Shown: positions 27,514 to 37,300 of the stretch, piece after piece
Position numbering within the stretch: position 1 is the stretch's first letter
Layout of the letters: every line of letters starts with the position of its first letter
Assembly (NCBI RefSeq): GCF_009660225.1
Contig: NZ_CP045920.1
Coordinates: 2,864,079 to 2,928,078 of the forward strand
Length of the DNA: 64,000 nt
Origin: Pseudactinotalea sp. HY158
GTDB taxonomy: Bacteria > Actinomycetota > Actinomycetes > Actinomycetales > Beutenbergiaceae
Direction of reading: 5' to 3'
The notes under the pieces: model-generated
What the model saw: the letters and a program-made list of their open reading frames with translations, nothing else
Database searches by the model: none
Told to the model about the DNA's origin: nothing
Translations under genes and position numbers: made by a program

Positions 27514-28359
27514 TCAAACAAGGAATTCCCTCCACGACTCGAAGACGTGATCGATCGCTGCTGGGTCGACGAACGTGTCGAAGGACGACTTGGCGCGCTC
27601 GACGTTCACTCGGTCGCGGAGGACCCCGGCTGTCCACTCGACGCTCTGGCGGACGTCCGCCCCGACCTCGGCGTGGTCGGCGAACTCGTCGATCACCCGG
27701 GCCGTGTCGACCGGATCGGCCACGGCCATGAGCCGCCATAGGTCGCCGAGGTCCTTGTCGCGGACCTGCCCCTTGCGCGGCGCCCGCAGCCGTTCTCCGA
27801 TCTTGGAGCCCTTGGCGAGGATCAGCGCAGGGACCTCGGCCACGTTGACCCGCGCCGACAGTCGCGCGTCGGCGAGGTCGGTGATCGTCAGGGGTGATCG
27901 ATTGAAGGCCGCAAGCTCTAGACCCAAGGCGTTTCCGACCGCGAGCTTGCCGTGCGCTGGTTGCAGAGCGGGCACCCCCCGCCTGGTCCGGCTCGCCGTG
28001 CCCGACAAGCCGTGCGGCGCGAGCAGGTCGATCTTCTCCCGGAACGCCCGCGTCCCGTCCGGCTCGTCGTACGACTCTCGCCCCCACAGTCCCGGCCGCG
28101 CCCTGGTGCGATGTTCGTAGCCGGCTTCAGCCAGCAGTGCCTCGATGCTGGGCACATCGCCGACCAACCCCGGTGTGACGCCGAGGTCGCCGTCTCCGGT
28201 CGGCATCCTCGGCACGTCGAGGTCCATCGTGCGCAAGAGGACGGCGTGGGCTCCGACCAACGTCAGCGATTCGGCATGGGCCGCAAGGACACCGACGACG
28301 TTGATGATCGCACGGCGGCTCCACTCGATCTCGGTGCGCGGCGCCTTGAGGTCCCTCAT
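27514..28359 (-). CDS. nucleotidyltransferase-fold toxin (AbiEii-like)
   Basis: A 281-residue protein with a minimal nucleotidyltransferase core: VGAHAVLLRTMDLDVPRMPTGD then GDLGVTP (D-x-D metal site, about 35-65), and KIDLLAPHGL further on. The central part LTITDLADARLSARVNVAEV and AKGSKIGERL resembles AbiEii/type IV toxins, which transfer nucleotides to tRNA. Its ATG overlaps the stop of the upstream HTH gene (ATGA at 28356), the usual antitoxin-first order. The actual target is unknown. Confidence 0.75.
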   Translation of the reverse strand: MRDLKAPRTEIEWSRRAIINVVGVLAAHAESLTLVGAHAVLLRTMDLDVPRMPTGDGDLGVTPGLVGDVPSIEALLAEAGYEHRTRARPGLWGRESYDEPDGTRAFREKIDLLAPHGLSGTASRTRRGVPALQPAHGKLAVGNALGLELAAFNRSPLTITDLADARLSARVNVAEVPALILAKGSKIGERLRAPRKGQVRDKDLGDLWRLMAVADPVDTARVIDEFADHAEVGADVRQSVEWTAGVLRDRVNVERAKSSFDTFVDPAAIDHVFESWREFLV

Positions 28360-29117
28360 GCCACTCGCCGCCCCAGCAGGATGTCGGCCTGTTCGGCCAT
28401 GCGGTCGATGCCGCCGTAGGCGTCGATGACGACCTGGTCGCGTGCCACCACCGTGACGTCATCGATCGTGGTGCGCCCGAGCTCACACACCCCGTCGAAC
28501 GGGATCAGGGTGACGCGCATGCCGAAGGAGACCGGGTCTTTGCGCACCAGGCCCGCAGTCTGGGCTGCGCGTTCGACGTCCTCGACGTAGAGGACCGGCC
28601 ACGCCTCGCCCGCGCTGGAGCGATAGAGGTTCGCACCGGCATCGCCGGTCACGGCGTAGTCCACGCCTGCGGGACCCAAGGCATCGGCAAGCTCGAATGC
28701 GGTCGCGCCGGCCTTGAAACCGACCGCTCCGGCCCGACGAGTCAGCCGAGCGGCGCGCCCCGCCCGAAACAGGAGATCGGCTTCTTTGCCGGCGACCGTC
28801 CGGCCGCGGTCATCGATGAGCCCGATCCGCGCCCAGCGCTGCCGCCAGGCGTCAACAGCCGGCGTCACCTCGATGCCCAACATGGGATCGAAGGCCAACC
28901 GGGCGGCTGCGATCGCCCCGACGTCGACGGCACCGGTGAATCCGATCGGCTCCCCCAGGACCGCCAGGATCTCCTGAGTCAGATCGAACGACGGGCTGAC
29001 CGCACCGGACTCGATCCGGGTCACCGTCGTCGGGGCAACGTCGACCAACGCCGCGAGTTGTCGAGCACTGAGCCCGTTCACGCGACGCAGCGTCGAGATG
29101 CGCTCCGCAAGGTCCAT
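28356..29117 (-). CDS. XRE-type HTH antitoxin (AbiEi-like C-terminus)
   Basis: A 253-residue protein. An N-terminal Cro/C1 helix-turn-helix ([20 protein letters not shown], then [15 protein letters not shown], about 5-60) is joined to a C-terminal domain with [20 protein letters not shown] and [19 protein letters not shown], like regulators paired with nucleotidyltransferase toxins. It should neutralise the toxin and repress its own operon. A perfect palindrome lies 18 bases before the ATG. The start is supported by a TAGGTT -10-like box six bases upstream, which suggests a leaderless message. Confidence 0.75.
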   Translation of the reverse strand: MDLAERISTLRRVNGLSARQLAALVDVAPTTVTRIESGAVSPSFDLTQEILAVLGEPIGFTGAVDVGAIAAARLAFDPMLGIEVTPAVDAWRQRWARIGLIDDRGRTVAGKEADLLFRAGRAARLTRRAGAVGFKAGATAFELADALGPAGVDYAVTGDAGANLYRSSAGEAWPVLYVEDVERAAQTAGLVRKDPVSFGMRVTLIPFDGVCELGRTTIDDVTVVARDQVVIDAYGGIDRMAEQADILLGRRVA

Positions 29118-29134
29118 ATCGCCAACCTACAGCA

Positions 29135-29154
29135 GTGTTGCATATTTGCAACAC
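29135..29154. promoter_or_regulatory. palindromic operator of the toxin-antitoxin operon
   Basis: GTGTTGCA-TATT-TGCAACAC, with perfect 8-base arms, lies just upstream of the antitoxin gene. On the minus strand it overlaps a TTGCAA -35-like box, with TAGGTT 16 bases further on and the ATG six bases after that. It is a natural site for autorepression by the XRE protein. It stops 5 bases short of DUF255 copy 3. Confidence 0.65.
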
Positions 29155-29159
29155 ACGGG

Positions 29160-29280
29160 TCGGGACGTCGCGGCGCTTCGCCTCGGCGAGCGCCGCGGGC
29201 CCCCACTCGTCCCAGTCGACGGGGTTGTCGGCGTGCTGGAGCAGGTAGGGGCTGAGGGAGTCGGCGAGGTGGTTGGTCAT
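29160..29280 (-). pseudogene. DUF255-gene 5' fragment, copy 3 (original start, overlapping poxB stop)
   Basis: ATG 29280 starts [19 protein letters not shown] and continues through EAKRRDVP (40 codons), then breaks off at the toxin-antitoxin module. The ATG overlaps the poxB stop (ATGA at 29277-29280). This is the coupling expected of a genuine poxB-DUF255 operon, so this copy marks where the gene originally began. Confidence 0.9.
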
Positions 29281-30998
29281 AGGACTTGCCGCATGTTCGT
29301 GCGGGCGAGGTCGATGAGTTCTGTTCCGCGGCCCGAGAGCACCGTTCGAATCGCGAAGAGCGCGAAGCCCTTCGCCTGCGCGGCGCTGATCGCCGGCGGC
29401 AGCGACAGCTCCTGCCGCTCCGTGGCGACGTCGAGGATCGCCGGGCCATCGTGGGCGAGGAGGTCCTCGACGGCTCGGGGCAGCTGCTTCGACCGCTCGA
29501 CCCGCAGGCCGCGCATCCCGAGCGCCTCGCCGACGGCCGCGAAGTCCGGGTTGCGCAGGCCGGTGCCGAAGGTTGGGAAACCTGCCGCCTTCATCTCGAG
29601 CTCGACGAAGTTGAGGGAGTCGTTGTTGAACACGACGACCTTGACCGGCAGCTCGAGCTGGGTGAGGGTCACGAGCTCGCCCATGAGCATCGTCAGCCCG
29701 CCGTCCCCGGCGAGCGCGATCACCTGCCGCCCCGGATACGCGCGCTGGGCCCCGATCGCCTGCGGGAGCGCGTTCGCCATGGACCCGTGGGCGAACGAGC
29801 CGATGAGCCGGCGTGCGCCGTTGAGGCGGAGATAGCGGGCCGCCCAGACGACCGGGGAGCCGACGTCGGGGATGAACACGGCGTCGTCGGACGCCGCATC
29901 GTCGATGAGTCGCGTGAGGTATTGCGGGTGGATCGGCTGGGAGCCGCGGGCCGGGGTCGCGAGGTCGTCGAGTTCGGATCGAGTGCGTTCGTAGTGCTTG
30001 ACCAGCTGCTTCACGTGCTTGCGGGAGTGGTGTCGCTCGACGCGGGGCAGGAGCGCCTCGATGGTCTCCCGCACGCTGCCGACGATGGGGATGTCCACCC
30101 TCGTGCGGCGCCCGATCTGCTCGCCGCGCAGGTCGACCTGGATGACGGTCGCGCGCTCCGGATAGAACTGCTGATAGGGAAGGTCCGTGCCGAGCATGAG
30201 AAGCGTGTCGCAGCGCTCCATCGCCCGGTATCCCGAGGAGAAGCCGAGCAGGCCGGTCATCCCGACGTCGAGGGGATTGTCGTGCTCGACGTGTTCCTTC
30301 CCGCGCAGGGTGTGCACGATCGGCGCCCCGAGCCGGTCGGCCAGCGCGATGAGCTCGCCGTGGGCGCCCTCGCATCCGGCGCCCGCGAGGATGGTGACCC
30401 GCTCACCGGCGTCGAGGGCCGCCGCCGCGGCGGCGAGCTCCTCCGGATGAGGGACGACGCACGCGCGGGTCGCGCTGATCCGCTCGGCTTCTGCGGACAG
30501 TTCCGCCAGTCCCACGTCTCCGGGGATCACGAGCACGGCCACGCCACGCTTGGAGAGCGCCGCACGCATCGCGATCCGAAGGAGGCGGGGCAGATGTTCG
30601 GCAGCTGTGACGTCTGCCGCGTAGACGCTGCAGCCTCGGAACAGTTCCTTCGGGCTGGTCTCCTGGAAGAATTCGGAGCCGATCTCCTCGCTCGGCACCT
30701 GCGCGGCGATCGCGAGCACGGGCACGCGGGAGCGGTGGGCGTCGAAGAGTCCGTTGATCAGGTGCAGGTTGCCCGGCCCGCAGCTTCCGGCGCAGACGGC
30801 GAGTTCCCCCGTCAGGCCCGCCTCCGCGCCGGCCGCGAAGGCCGCCGCCTCCTCGTGCCGCACCTGCACCCACTCGAGCAGCGGTCGTTCGCGCAGTGCC
30901 TCGGTCAGGCCGTTGAGCGAATCACCGGCGATTCCGTAGATCCGGCGCACTCCGCTCGCAAGCAGGGTCTCGGCGATGAAGTCCGAGGCAGTGGCCAT
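29277..30998 (-). CDS. poxB: pyruvate dehydrogenase (quinone) / pyruvate oxidase
   Basis: A 573-residue thiamine-diphosphate enzyme that decarboxylates pyruvate to acetate and passes electrons to the quinone pool at the inner membrane face. Visible are the N-terminal pyrimidine-binding domain with E50 in [19 protein letters not shown], the FAD-binding central domain, and the cofactor motif [20 protein letters not shown] followed by FNNDSLNF in the C-terminal third. The start ATG 30998 has a GGGAGGA site. Its stop overlaps DUF255 fragment copy 3. Confidence 0.93.
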   Translation of the reverse strand: MATASDFIAETLLASGVRRIYGIAGDSLNGLTEALRERPLLEWVQVRHEEAAAFAAGAEAGLTGELAVCAGSCGPGNLHLINGLFDAHRSRVPVLAIAAQVPSEEIGSEFFQETSPKELFRGCSVYAADVTAAEHLPRLLRIAMRAALSKRGVAVLVIPGDVGLAELSAEAERISATRACVVPHPEELAAAAAALDAGERVTILAGAGCEGAHGELIALADRLGAPIVHTLRGKEHVEHDNPLDVGMTGLLGFSSGYRAMERCDTLLMLGTDLPYQQFYPERATVIQVDLRGEQIGRRTRVDIPIVGSVRETIEALLPRVERHHSRKHVKQLVKHYERTRSELDDLATPARGSQPIHPQYLTRLIDDAASDDAVFIPDVGSPVVWAARYLRLNGARRLIGSFAHGSMANALPQAIGAQRAYPGRQVIALAGDGGLTMLMGELVTLTQLELPVKVVVFNNDSLNFVELEMKAAGFPTFGTGLRNPDFAAVGEALGMRGLRVERSKQLPRAVEDLLAHDGPAILDVATERQELSLPPAISAAQAKGFALFAIRTVLSGRGTELIDLARTNMRQVL

Positions 30999-31242
30999 GG
31001 CCGGTGTCCTCCCAACGGGCGACGAACGACGCCCTCCCCTCGACGGTAGACCAGCGCATGCCACCGCGTCTCGGGTGCCCGGACCTGAGCGAACACTCGT
31101 TGGTTGCTGGGACCCGAACGAGCAGCGGACCAAGAATGTGGCGCTCCACCGGTGTGCGAGATGCGGGCGATGCCGTCGCGCAATGTGTGGGCATCGCCTG
31201 CCGTCCGGGGTGGATGTCGGTGCTCGGTTCTAGGGTTGTTTC

Positions 31243-33417
31243 ATGAGCACGAAGGCGGCCCGGCAGATGCGAGCGAGGCGAGCGGAGATCGCCTCGATCG
31301 CGTCCGAGGACGCGGTACTGGACCGGGTCCGCCAGGTGCGCAAGGTCCAGGCGGGCGCGGAGGCCGATCTGTTCTTCCTGGCGATCGAGATCGCCCAACG
31401 CAGCCCGGTCACCGAAGAGTGCGGGGCGTGGTCGTGTCACACCGATCTGGCCCTGGGGGTCTCGTATTGTGATTCGGCGGCGAACTGGTTCGCGGCCGTG
31501 ACCGGCTTCTCCACCGACGCCGCCCAGGCGATGCTCCTCGAAGCCCTCGAGGTCGCCGAACGCCTGCCGCTGCTGTACGGGCGGGTGCTCGATGGGCGTA
31601 CCCGGGCGCACACGGCCCGGCTGGTGGCCGAACAGACCCTCGGTTTGACTGTGGAGGCGGCCCGGTTCGTCGATGTCCAGGTCGCTGCCGCCGGGGCGAT
31701 CCGGGGCCGCTACGCGATCAAGGGTCTGGTGCGGGAGGCGATGATCACCCACATGCCCGACCAGTACGCCGAACTGCAGCGGGCGCAGGCCGATCCGCGC
31801 CGGGCCGATGTCCATATCGGCACCGACGGCACCGGCCGCATCGACGCGATCGTGTCCGCGTTCGCGGCCCTCGATCTGGAACAGAGCCTGGCCTTCGGAG
31901 CCGCGCAACTCAAGGCCGCCGGATCCGGTGAGGTCCTCGACGCCCGACGCTCGCTCACGTTCGAGGGCATCATCGCCGCCACCCACCACCCCGCACCGGC
32001 CCGGCAGGACGGCTTCGACCTCACCGCAGGGCAACCAGGCCAGCAGGCCCAGCAGACCCAGGGACCGGGGGCGGGGGCGCCGGACTGCACGGGCGGCACC
32101 AACGTCATGGCTACAGGCGCGGAAATAGGCGAAGCCGAGGACCCGCCCGCGAGCAGGGCCGCACTCGGCGCGGCCGGAGCGGCGGCGGACCTGACCGGCG
32201 AGGCGCCTGCCACGGCTGCGGGCGGTGGTGTGTCCTGCGGGCCCGCGTGGTCGGGTCGGGGCGTGCCGCGGGCGAAGGTCGTCATGTACCTGCACATGAA
32301 CGCCTCCGCGTTCTGGCCCGACGGCAGGCCACCCGACCACCCCGGCGGCCCCGGCGGCCCACCCCGTGATCATCCCGATCACCGGCCCGATCGCCAGCTC
32401 GGCAACCCGCCTCCTGATCATCCCGACGGCCGATCCCCTGATCATCCCGACCGTCATCACGGCGGCCGGCCCGCCGGTGGATCGTGCGCGGACCCGCCGG
32501 GCACGGCCACCTCGGCGGACACAGCTCGTCCCGAACACGCCGCCGGCACGGCCTGTCCCGAGCACGCCACCGGTCCGGCCTACGTCGCGGGCCGGTTGGC
32601 CCGTGAACCCGTGCACATCGAGGGGCCGGGCATCCCGACCGGACTCGTGATCAGCGCCGCCGAGGTCGCGGCCATGTTCACCACGCCCCACGACGCGGCC
32701 ATGCCCGACAGCGCGCCCGTTGACGGGCCACGGGGCTCTGAAAGGCCGCGCGGGACGGGTGGGCCGTGGGGGCCGCAGGTGTTCGTGCGTCCGGTCATCG
32801 ACCTCGAAACCGAACACGAGGTCGCCGGCTATGCCGCGGGGGACGTGATCAAGGACCACCTCCACCTACGGGATCGAACCTGCGTGTTCCCGGCGTGTGC
32901 CCGCCCGGCGCGGGCCTGCGATGCCGACCACATCGACCCCTGGAAGACCGATGCCCAGGGCGATCCGGTCGGCGGGCCGACCTGCACCTGCAACCTCGCG
33001 AGCCTGTGCCGCCGGCACCATCGCTGGAAGACGCACAATCATCCCGGGCAGCCGCAGGGACGCGGCTCCTGGTCCTACGTCATGCTCGGACCCGGAACCT
33101 ACTACTGGACGGGCCCCATGGGCCTACGGTTCCTACGCACCCCGACCGGCACCACCGAGGTCACCGACCAGGCCTGGCACCGCCGTGACCTCGCCGCACT
33201 CCAGGGCCCCCAGGGTCTCGAGACCCTCCCGGGACTCGAGGAGGTCCCGAGCCATGAAGCGTGCCCGGACTCCCGGGCCCGCCGCGACGACCTCGACGAG
33301 GCCTTCATGGACGCCCTCGACTACGAATACGGCAATGCCGACAGCGAGGTCGACCCCAGCGAAGCCGACCTCGAGGCCATCCTCGCCGACCGGCCCCCGC
33401 AGCCGCCGTCCAGGTAG
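31243..33417 (+). CDS. DUF222 / HNH endonuclease-domain protein (13E12-repeat type, 724 aa)
   Basis: The N-terminal DUF222 domain (about 35-330: GAWSCHTDLALGVSYCDSAA, LLYGRVLDGRTRAHTARLVA) is followed by a proline-, histidine- and glycine-rich linker (about 350-420) and a C-terminal HNH nuclease domain. That domain has C-x4-C in CVFPACARPARAC, DADHIDPW, and LCRRHHRWKTHNHPG. The HNH metal-binding residues are all present. These proteins occur in many copies in actinobacterial genomes and are linked with mobile DNA. Their function is unsettled. The long low-complexity linker is larger than usual. Confidence 0.9.
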   Translation: MSTKAARQMRARRAEIASIASEDAVLDRVRQVRKVQAGAEADLFFLAIEIAQRSPVTEECGAWSCHTDLALGVSYCDSAANWFAAVTGFSTDAAQAMLLEALEVAERLPLLYGRVLDGRTRAHTARLVAEQTLGLTVEAARFVDVQVAAAGAIRGRYAIKGLVREAMITHMPDQYAELQRAQADPRRADVHIGTDGTGRIDAIVSAFAALDLEQSLAFGAAQLKAAGSGEVLDARRSLTFEGIIAATHHPAPARQDGFDLTAGQPGQQAQQTQGPGAGAPDCTGGTNVMATGAEIGEAEDPPASRAALGAAGAAADLTGEAPATAAGGGVSCGPAWSGRGVPRAKVVMYLHMNASAFWPDGRPPDHPGGPGGPPRDHPDHRPDRQLGNPPPDHPDGRSPDHPDRHHGGRPAGGSCADPPGTATSADTARPEHAAGTACPEHATGPAYVAGRLAREPVHIEGPGIPTGLVISAAEVAAMFTTPHDAAMPDSAPVDGPRGSERPRGTGGPWGPQVFVRPVIDLETEHEVAGYAAGDVIKDHLHLRDRTCVFPACARPARACDADHIDPWKTDAQGDPVGGPTCTCNLASLCRRHHRWKTHNHPGQPQGRGSWSYVMLGPGTYYWTGPMGLRFLRTPTGTTEVTDQAWHRRDLAALQGPQGLETLPGLEEVPSHEACPDSRARRDDLDEAFMDALDYEYGNADSEVDPSEADLEAILADRPPQPPSR

Positions 33418-33434
33418 CCGCCTGACGGAGGTCC

Positions 33435-33492
33435 CGCCCGGCCGCGCGAGCATCGGCGCGGCGCGCATCCGCCCGGCCGCGCGAGCATCGGC
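33435..33492. repeat. 23-bp direct repeat CGCCCGGCCGCGCGAGCATC...
   Basis: Two copies (33435-33457 and 33470-33492) separated by 12 bases lie in the 213-base gap after the HNH gene. Nothing else is recognisable in that gap. Confidence 0.7.
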
Positions 33493-33630
33493 ACGCTGCG
33501 CGGGCACTGGTCCGGATGGGCTCGATCCAAGCCGCGATGTCCGCAGCCACGGCGTCGGCGACCGGTGGGCGTGACGCGGCGACAGCGACAGGCCGATTGC
33601 GACACCGGCCCCGTTCGGCGCGGCGAGCTC

Positions 33631-34356
33631 CTAGGTCAGCCCTCGCCCGCGCGCCTCGTCGAGGGTGAGCCGCCGGGTGACCGCGCGGTCCCAGGGAACG
33701 GTCCAGCCGAGCTGATCGAAGACATAGTCGAGGAGATTCCCCGTGAATCCCCAGACCCAGCCGGTGGGCGCTCGAAATCCGGCGGATCGGTGCCCCATGA
33801 AGGTGATCGTTGCGCGGTTCGCCGGGTCGAGGAGCGCCGTGACCGGTACGCGCAGCGGCTCGAGCACCTCGGCGGTGTCGGTGTGCGGCAGGTGTCCGGG
33901 GTCGTCGCACCAGCCGACCACGGGCGTGACGATGTTGTCACTCACCGGCACGGTCACGGTGCCAAGCCTGCCCACGATCTCGATCCCGGCGGCGGGAACG
34001 CCCGTCTCCTCCTCCCCCTCCCGCACCGCGGCCTCGAGGATGCTCTCCCCGGGGTCGATGCCGCCACCGGGCAGCGCGATCTGCCCGGGATGATGGAGGA
34101 GATGGGGTGAGCGCTGCACGAGGAACAAGTCGATGCCGGAGCCCGGCGGCGCCGCGCTCGGCGTGAACAGCGCGAGCACGGCCGCGCGCCGGAATCCGCG
34201 CGCCTCCGCCGGGTCGTAACGATGGGGCCCCTTGAGACCCGGGAGGTCACCCGCGCGGTAACGTCCGACGAGCGAATCGAGGTCGGCCCGCCATGTCCGG
34301 GAGCCCGCCTCACCCACGGTGCTCGGGTTCTCGGGCATGGCGGGCCCGGCCGTCAT
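33631..34356 (-). CDS. Nudix hydrolase, CoA pyrophosphatase type (241 aa)
   Basis: The Nudix box reads GGIDPGESILEAAVREGEEETG (G-x5-E-x7-REGEEETG), preceded by HHPGQIALPGG. The segment FLVQRSPHLLHHPGQIALPG resembles the UPF0035/CoA pyrophosphatase signature of NudL-type enzymes, which cleave CoA to 3',5'-ADP and phosphopantetheine. It is the second gene of the putA operon: its ATG overlaps the putA stop (ATGA at 34353). An internal ATG seven codons in is also possible. Confidence 0.88.
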   Translation of the reverse strand: MTAGPAMPENPSTVGEAGSRTWRADLDSLVGRYRAGDLPGLKGPHRYDPAEARGFRRAAVLALFTPSAAPPGSGIDLFLVQRSPHLLHHPGQIALPGGGIDPGESILEAAVREGEEETGVPAAGIEIVGRLGTVTVPVSDNIVTPVVGWCDDPGHLPHTDTAEVLEPLRVPVTALLDPANRATITFMGHRSAGFRAPTGWVWGFTGNLLDYVFDQLGWTVPWDRAVTRRLTLDEARGRGLT

Positions 34357-37300
34357 TCGGGGCGCCCGGCACCCGTGGCGTGCAGATCGTCCTGGAACGG
34401 CGCGGCCTCGGGGCCGCCCGTGGTTCCCGCCGGCGGGCCGGGCGGCACGGGCGGGCCGGGCGGCTGCGCCGGCGCAGCAGCTCCCGGCGCCGCCGGAGGA
34501 CCCGTCGGACCCGACTGCTCGATCGGCCCCGACTCCTCGATCGGGCCCGACTGCTCGATCGGGCCTGGTTGCTCGATCGGGCCCGACTGCGCGATGGGGG
34601 CCGACTGCTCCGGGGTGGCGGCCACGTGTCCGAAGCGGTGCAGCGTGCGGCTCACGGCCTGTTCCCGCAGGAACACGAGGAGCTCCCGCCGCCCGGACGT
34701 GAGCACCGGTCCCGAGAACAGGGTCACGTCGGCCACCTCGGAGTTCATCGCACGCGCGAGCCCGCCGAGCTCACGCTCCCCGAGCACGCGCACTCGGCCG
34801 GTCACCTCGCGGGTGCTCACGCGTCGGGCGAACTCCTCGCCGGTCTCCACGCGCCACACATGACTGAGGCGGGCCGGGATCTCCGGGGTCGGGACACCGT
34901 CGGCGGTGCCCGGTCCGCTCGCGGGCGGCTGGTCCGAACGACCGGCGTGGCCGGGCCGGGCGTCCTCGGGAAGCGACTGTGCGATCGCCGGGGCGACGCT
35001 CACCTCGATCGGCACACCGACGCACGCCGCCGCGAGCATGATGCGCACGACCTGGGCGGGGGTGACGTCCGTGCCCGCACGCACGGTCGCACCGGGGACG
35101 GTGCGGTACCGCAGCACGTTGGACTCCGCGGCGAGCCCGCTCGGATCCCGGTCGATCGAGTAGTCGTCGCGGGCCGCGCCGTCGGAACGGGCGGCGTTGT
35201 GCAGCACGGACCGGTCGACCGGGGAGACCCAGCCGGCGACGTCCTCGAGCATCGCCGCGACCCGCGGCCCGACCCGGCCGAGCACCTGCGGGTCGGCGGT
35301 CTGGCTCCACGTCCCCAGCTGAGCCACGTACGTCGGCCCGCCGGCCTTCGCGCCGGGCCCCACGGCCGATCGCTTCCACCCGCCGAAGGACTGCCGCTGC
35401 ACGATCGCTCCGGTGATGTGCCGGTTGATATAGGCGTTGCCCACCTCGACTCGCTCGAGCCACGTGCCGATCTCGTCCGGGTCGAGGCTGTGCAGCCCGC
35501 CGGTGAGCCCGTAGGCCACCTGGTTCTGCCACTCGATCGCCTCGTCGAGATCCCGGGCGTGCATGACTCCGACGACCGGGCCGAAGCACTCGGTGTGATG
35601 GAACCACGAACCCGGCCGGACGCCGTCCTTGAGCCCGGGCGACCACAGCCGGCCCGACTCGTCCAGGCGCCGGGGCTCGACCCACCACGACTCGCCCTCC
35701 TCCAGGGAGGTGAGCGCGCGCTCGAGCTTGCCGCTCGGGGCCTCGATGACCGGGCCCATCCCGGCTCCGAGGTCCGTGGGCATCCCCACGCGCAGGGAGG
35801 AGACGGCGTCGATGAGCTGGCGGCGCAGCTGCGAGGACCGGCCCGCGGAACCGACGAGGATGAGCAGCGAGGCGGCCGAGCACTTCTGGCCGGCGTGCCC
35901 GAACCCGGAGCGCACGGCATCGGCGACCGCGAGGTCGTAGTCGGCGCTCGAGGTGACGATCAGCGCGTTCTTGCCGCTCGTCTCCGCGTACACGCGCGGG
36001 CCGCCGGGGCGGTCGGCCCGCCACTCGCTGAACCGGCGAGCCGTCTCGTAGGCGCCCGTGAGGATCACCGCGTCGACGCCCTCGTGCGCCACGAGCGAGC
36101 GGCCGCGGTCGTCCTCGGCCACGCGGACGGCCTGCACGAGATCGCTCGGCTGCCCCGCGGCGGCGAGCGCCTCGTGGATCGCGGTCACGACCACCTGCCC
36201 GCAGGCGGGCACCTGCGGTGCGGGCTTGAGCACGACGGCGGCCCCGGCCGCGAGCGCGGCGAGCACTCCCCCGGCGGGGATGGCGACCGGGAAGTTCCAC
36301 GGCGGGGTCACGAGCACGAGCGTATGGGCCGTGAACGTGAGTCCCTCGGCGGCGGCGAGCCCGGGCAGGTCCTCGGCGCGGTCGGCGTAGTAGCGGGCGA
36401 AGTCGATCGCCTCGCTCACCTCGGGGTCGGCCTCGGCGACGGTCTTGCCGCCCTCGGCGGCCATGGCGGTGACGAGCTCCCAGCGATGTGCCTCGAGCCG
36501 GTCGGCGATCGCACGCAGCACGGCGGCCCGGTCGGCGGCGGGCAGCGCGGACCAGGTGGCGCCGGCCTCCCGGCCCCGGGCCACGACCCGTTCGACCTCG
36601 GCCGTCGTCTCGAGCTGCGGGATCGTCACCTCCGGCGCCGGTTCCGCCACGGCTCGACGGGCACGCTGGCGCACCGGCGCGAGGGCGGGGTCGGAGTCGG
36701 TGGTGTTGGCGAACGCGGGGCCGGCCGGCGGGCGCTGCAGGGACCGTCGGGGGCGGTCCCCGGTGCCCTCGAGCGCGGAGGCCGCGAGCCGGAAGGCGAC
36801 CTCCTGGTGGGTCATCGCCTCCGGGTCGGAGGTGAAGTGGGCGTGGAGGAAGTTCTCGGGCTCGGCGTTCTCCTCCAGCCGGCGCACGAGATAGGACACC
36901 GCGACGCCGAAGTCGGCCCTGGCCACGACCGGCGTGTAGAGCACGATCGGGTTGGGCACGCTCGCCTGCACGGCCCGCACCTGCGCCGGCGCCATCCCCT
37001 GCAGCATCTCCACGTCGAGGGCCGCGGCGATGCCCCGTTCCGCGGCGAGCAGGTGGGCGAAGGCCACGTGGTGGAGGTTGTGGGAGGCGACCCCGAGCCG
37101 CACGGCGTGCGCGTTCTCGGGCCGCAGCGCCCGCTCGATCAGGCGCAGGTAGTTCGCGTCCACCTCGCGTTTGCGCTCGTACGGCGCCTGCGCCCAGCCG
37201 TGCAGCTCGGCCTCGACCTTCTCCATGGCGAGGTTGGCGCCCTTGACCAGGCGCACCTTGATCGGAGCCCCGCCGGCGTCGTACCGGGCCAGGGCGAACC

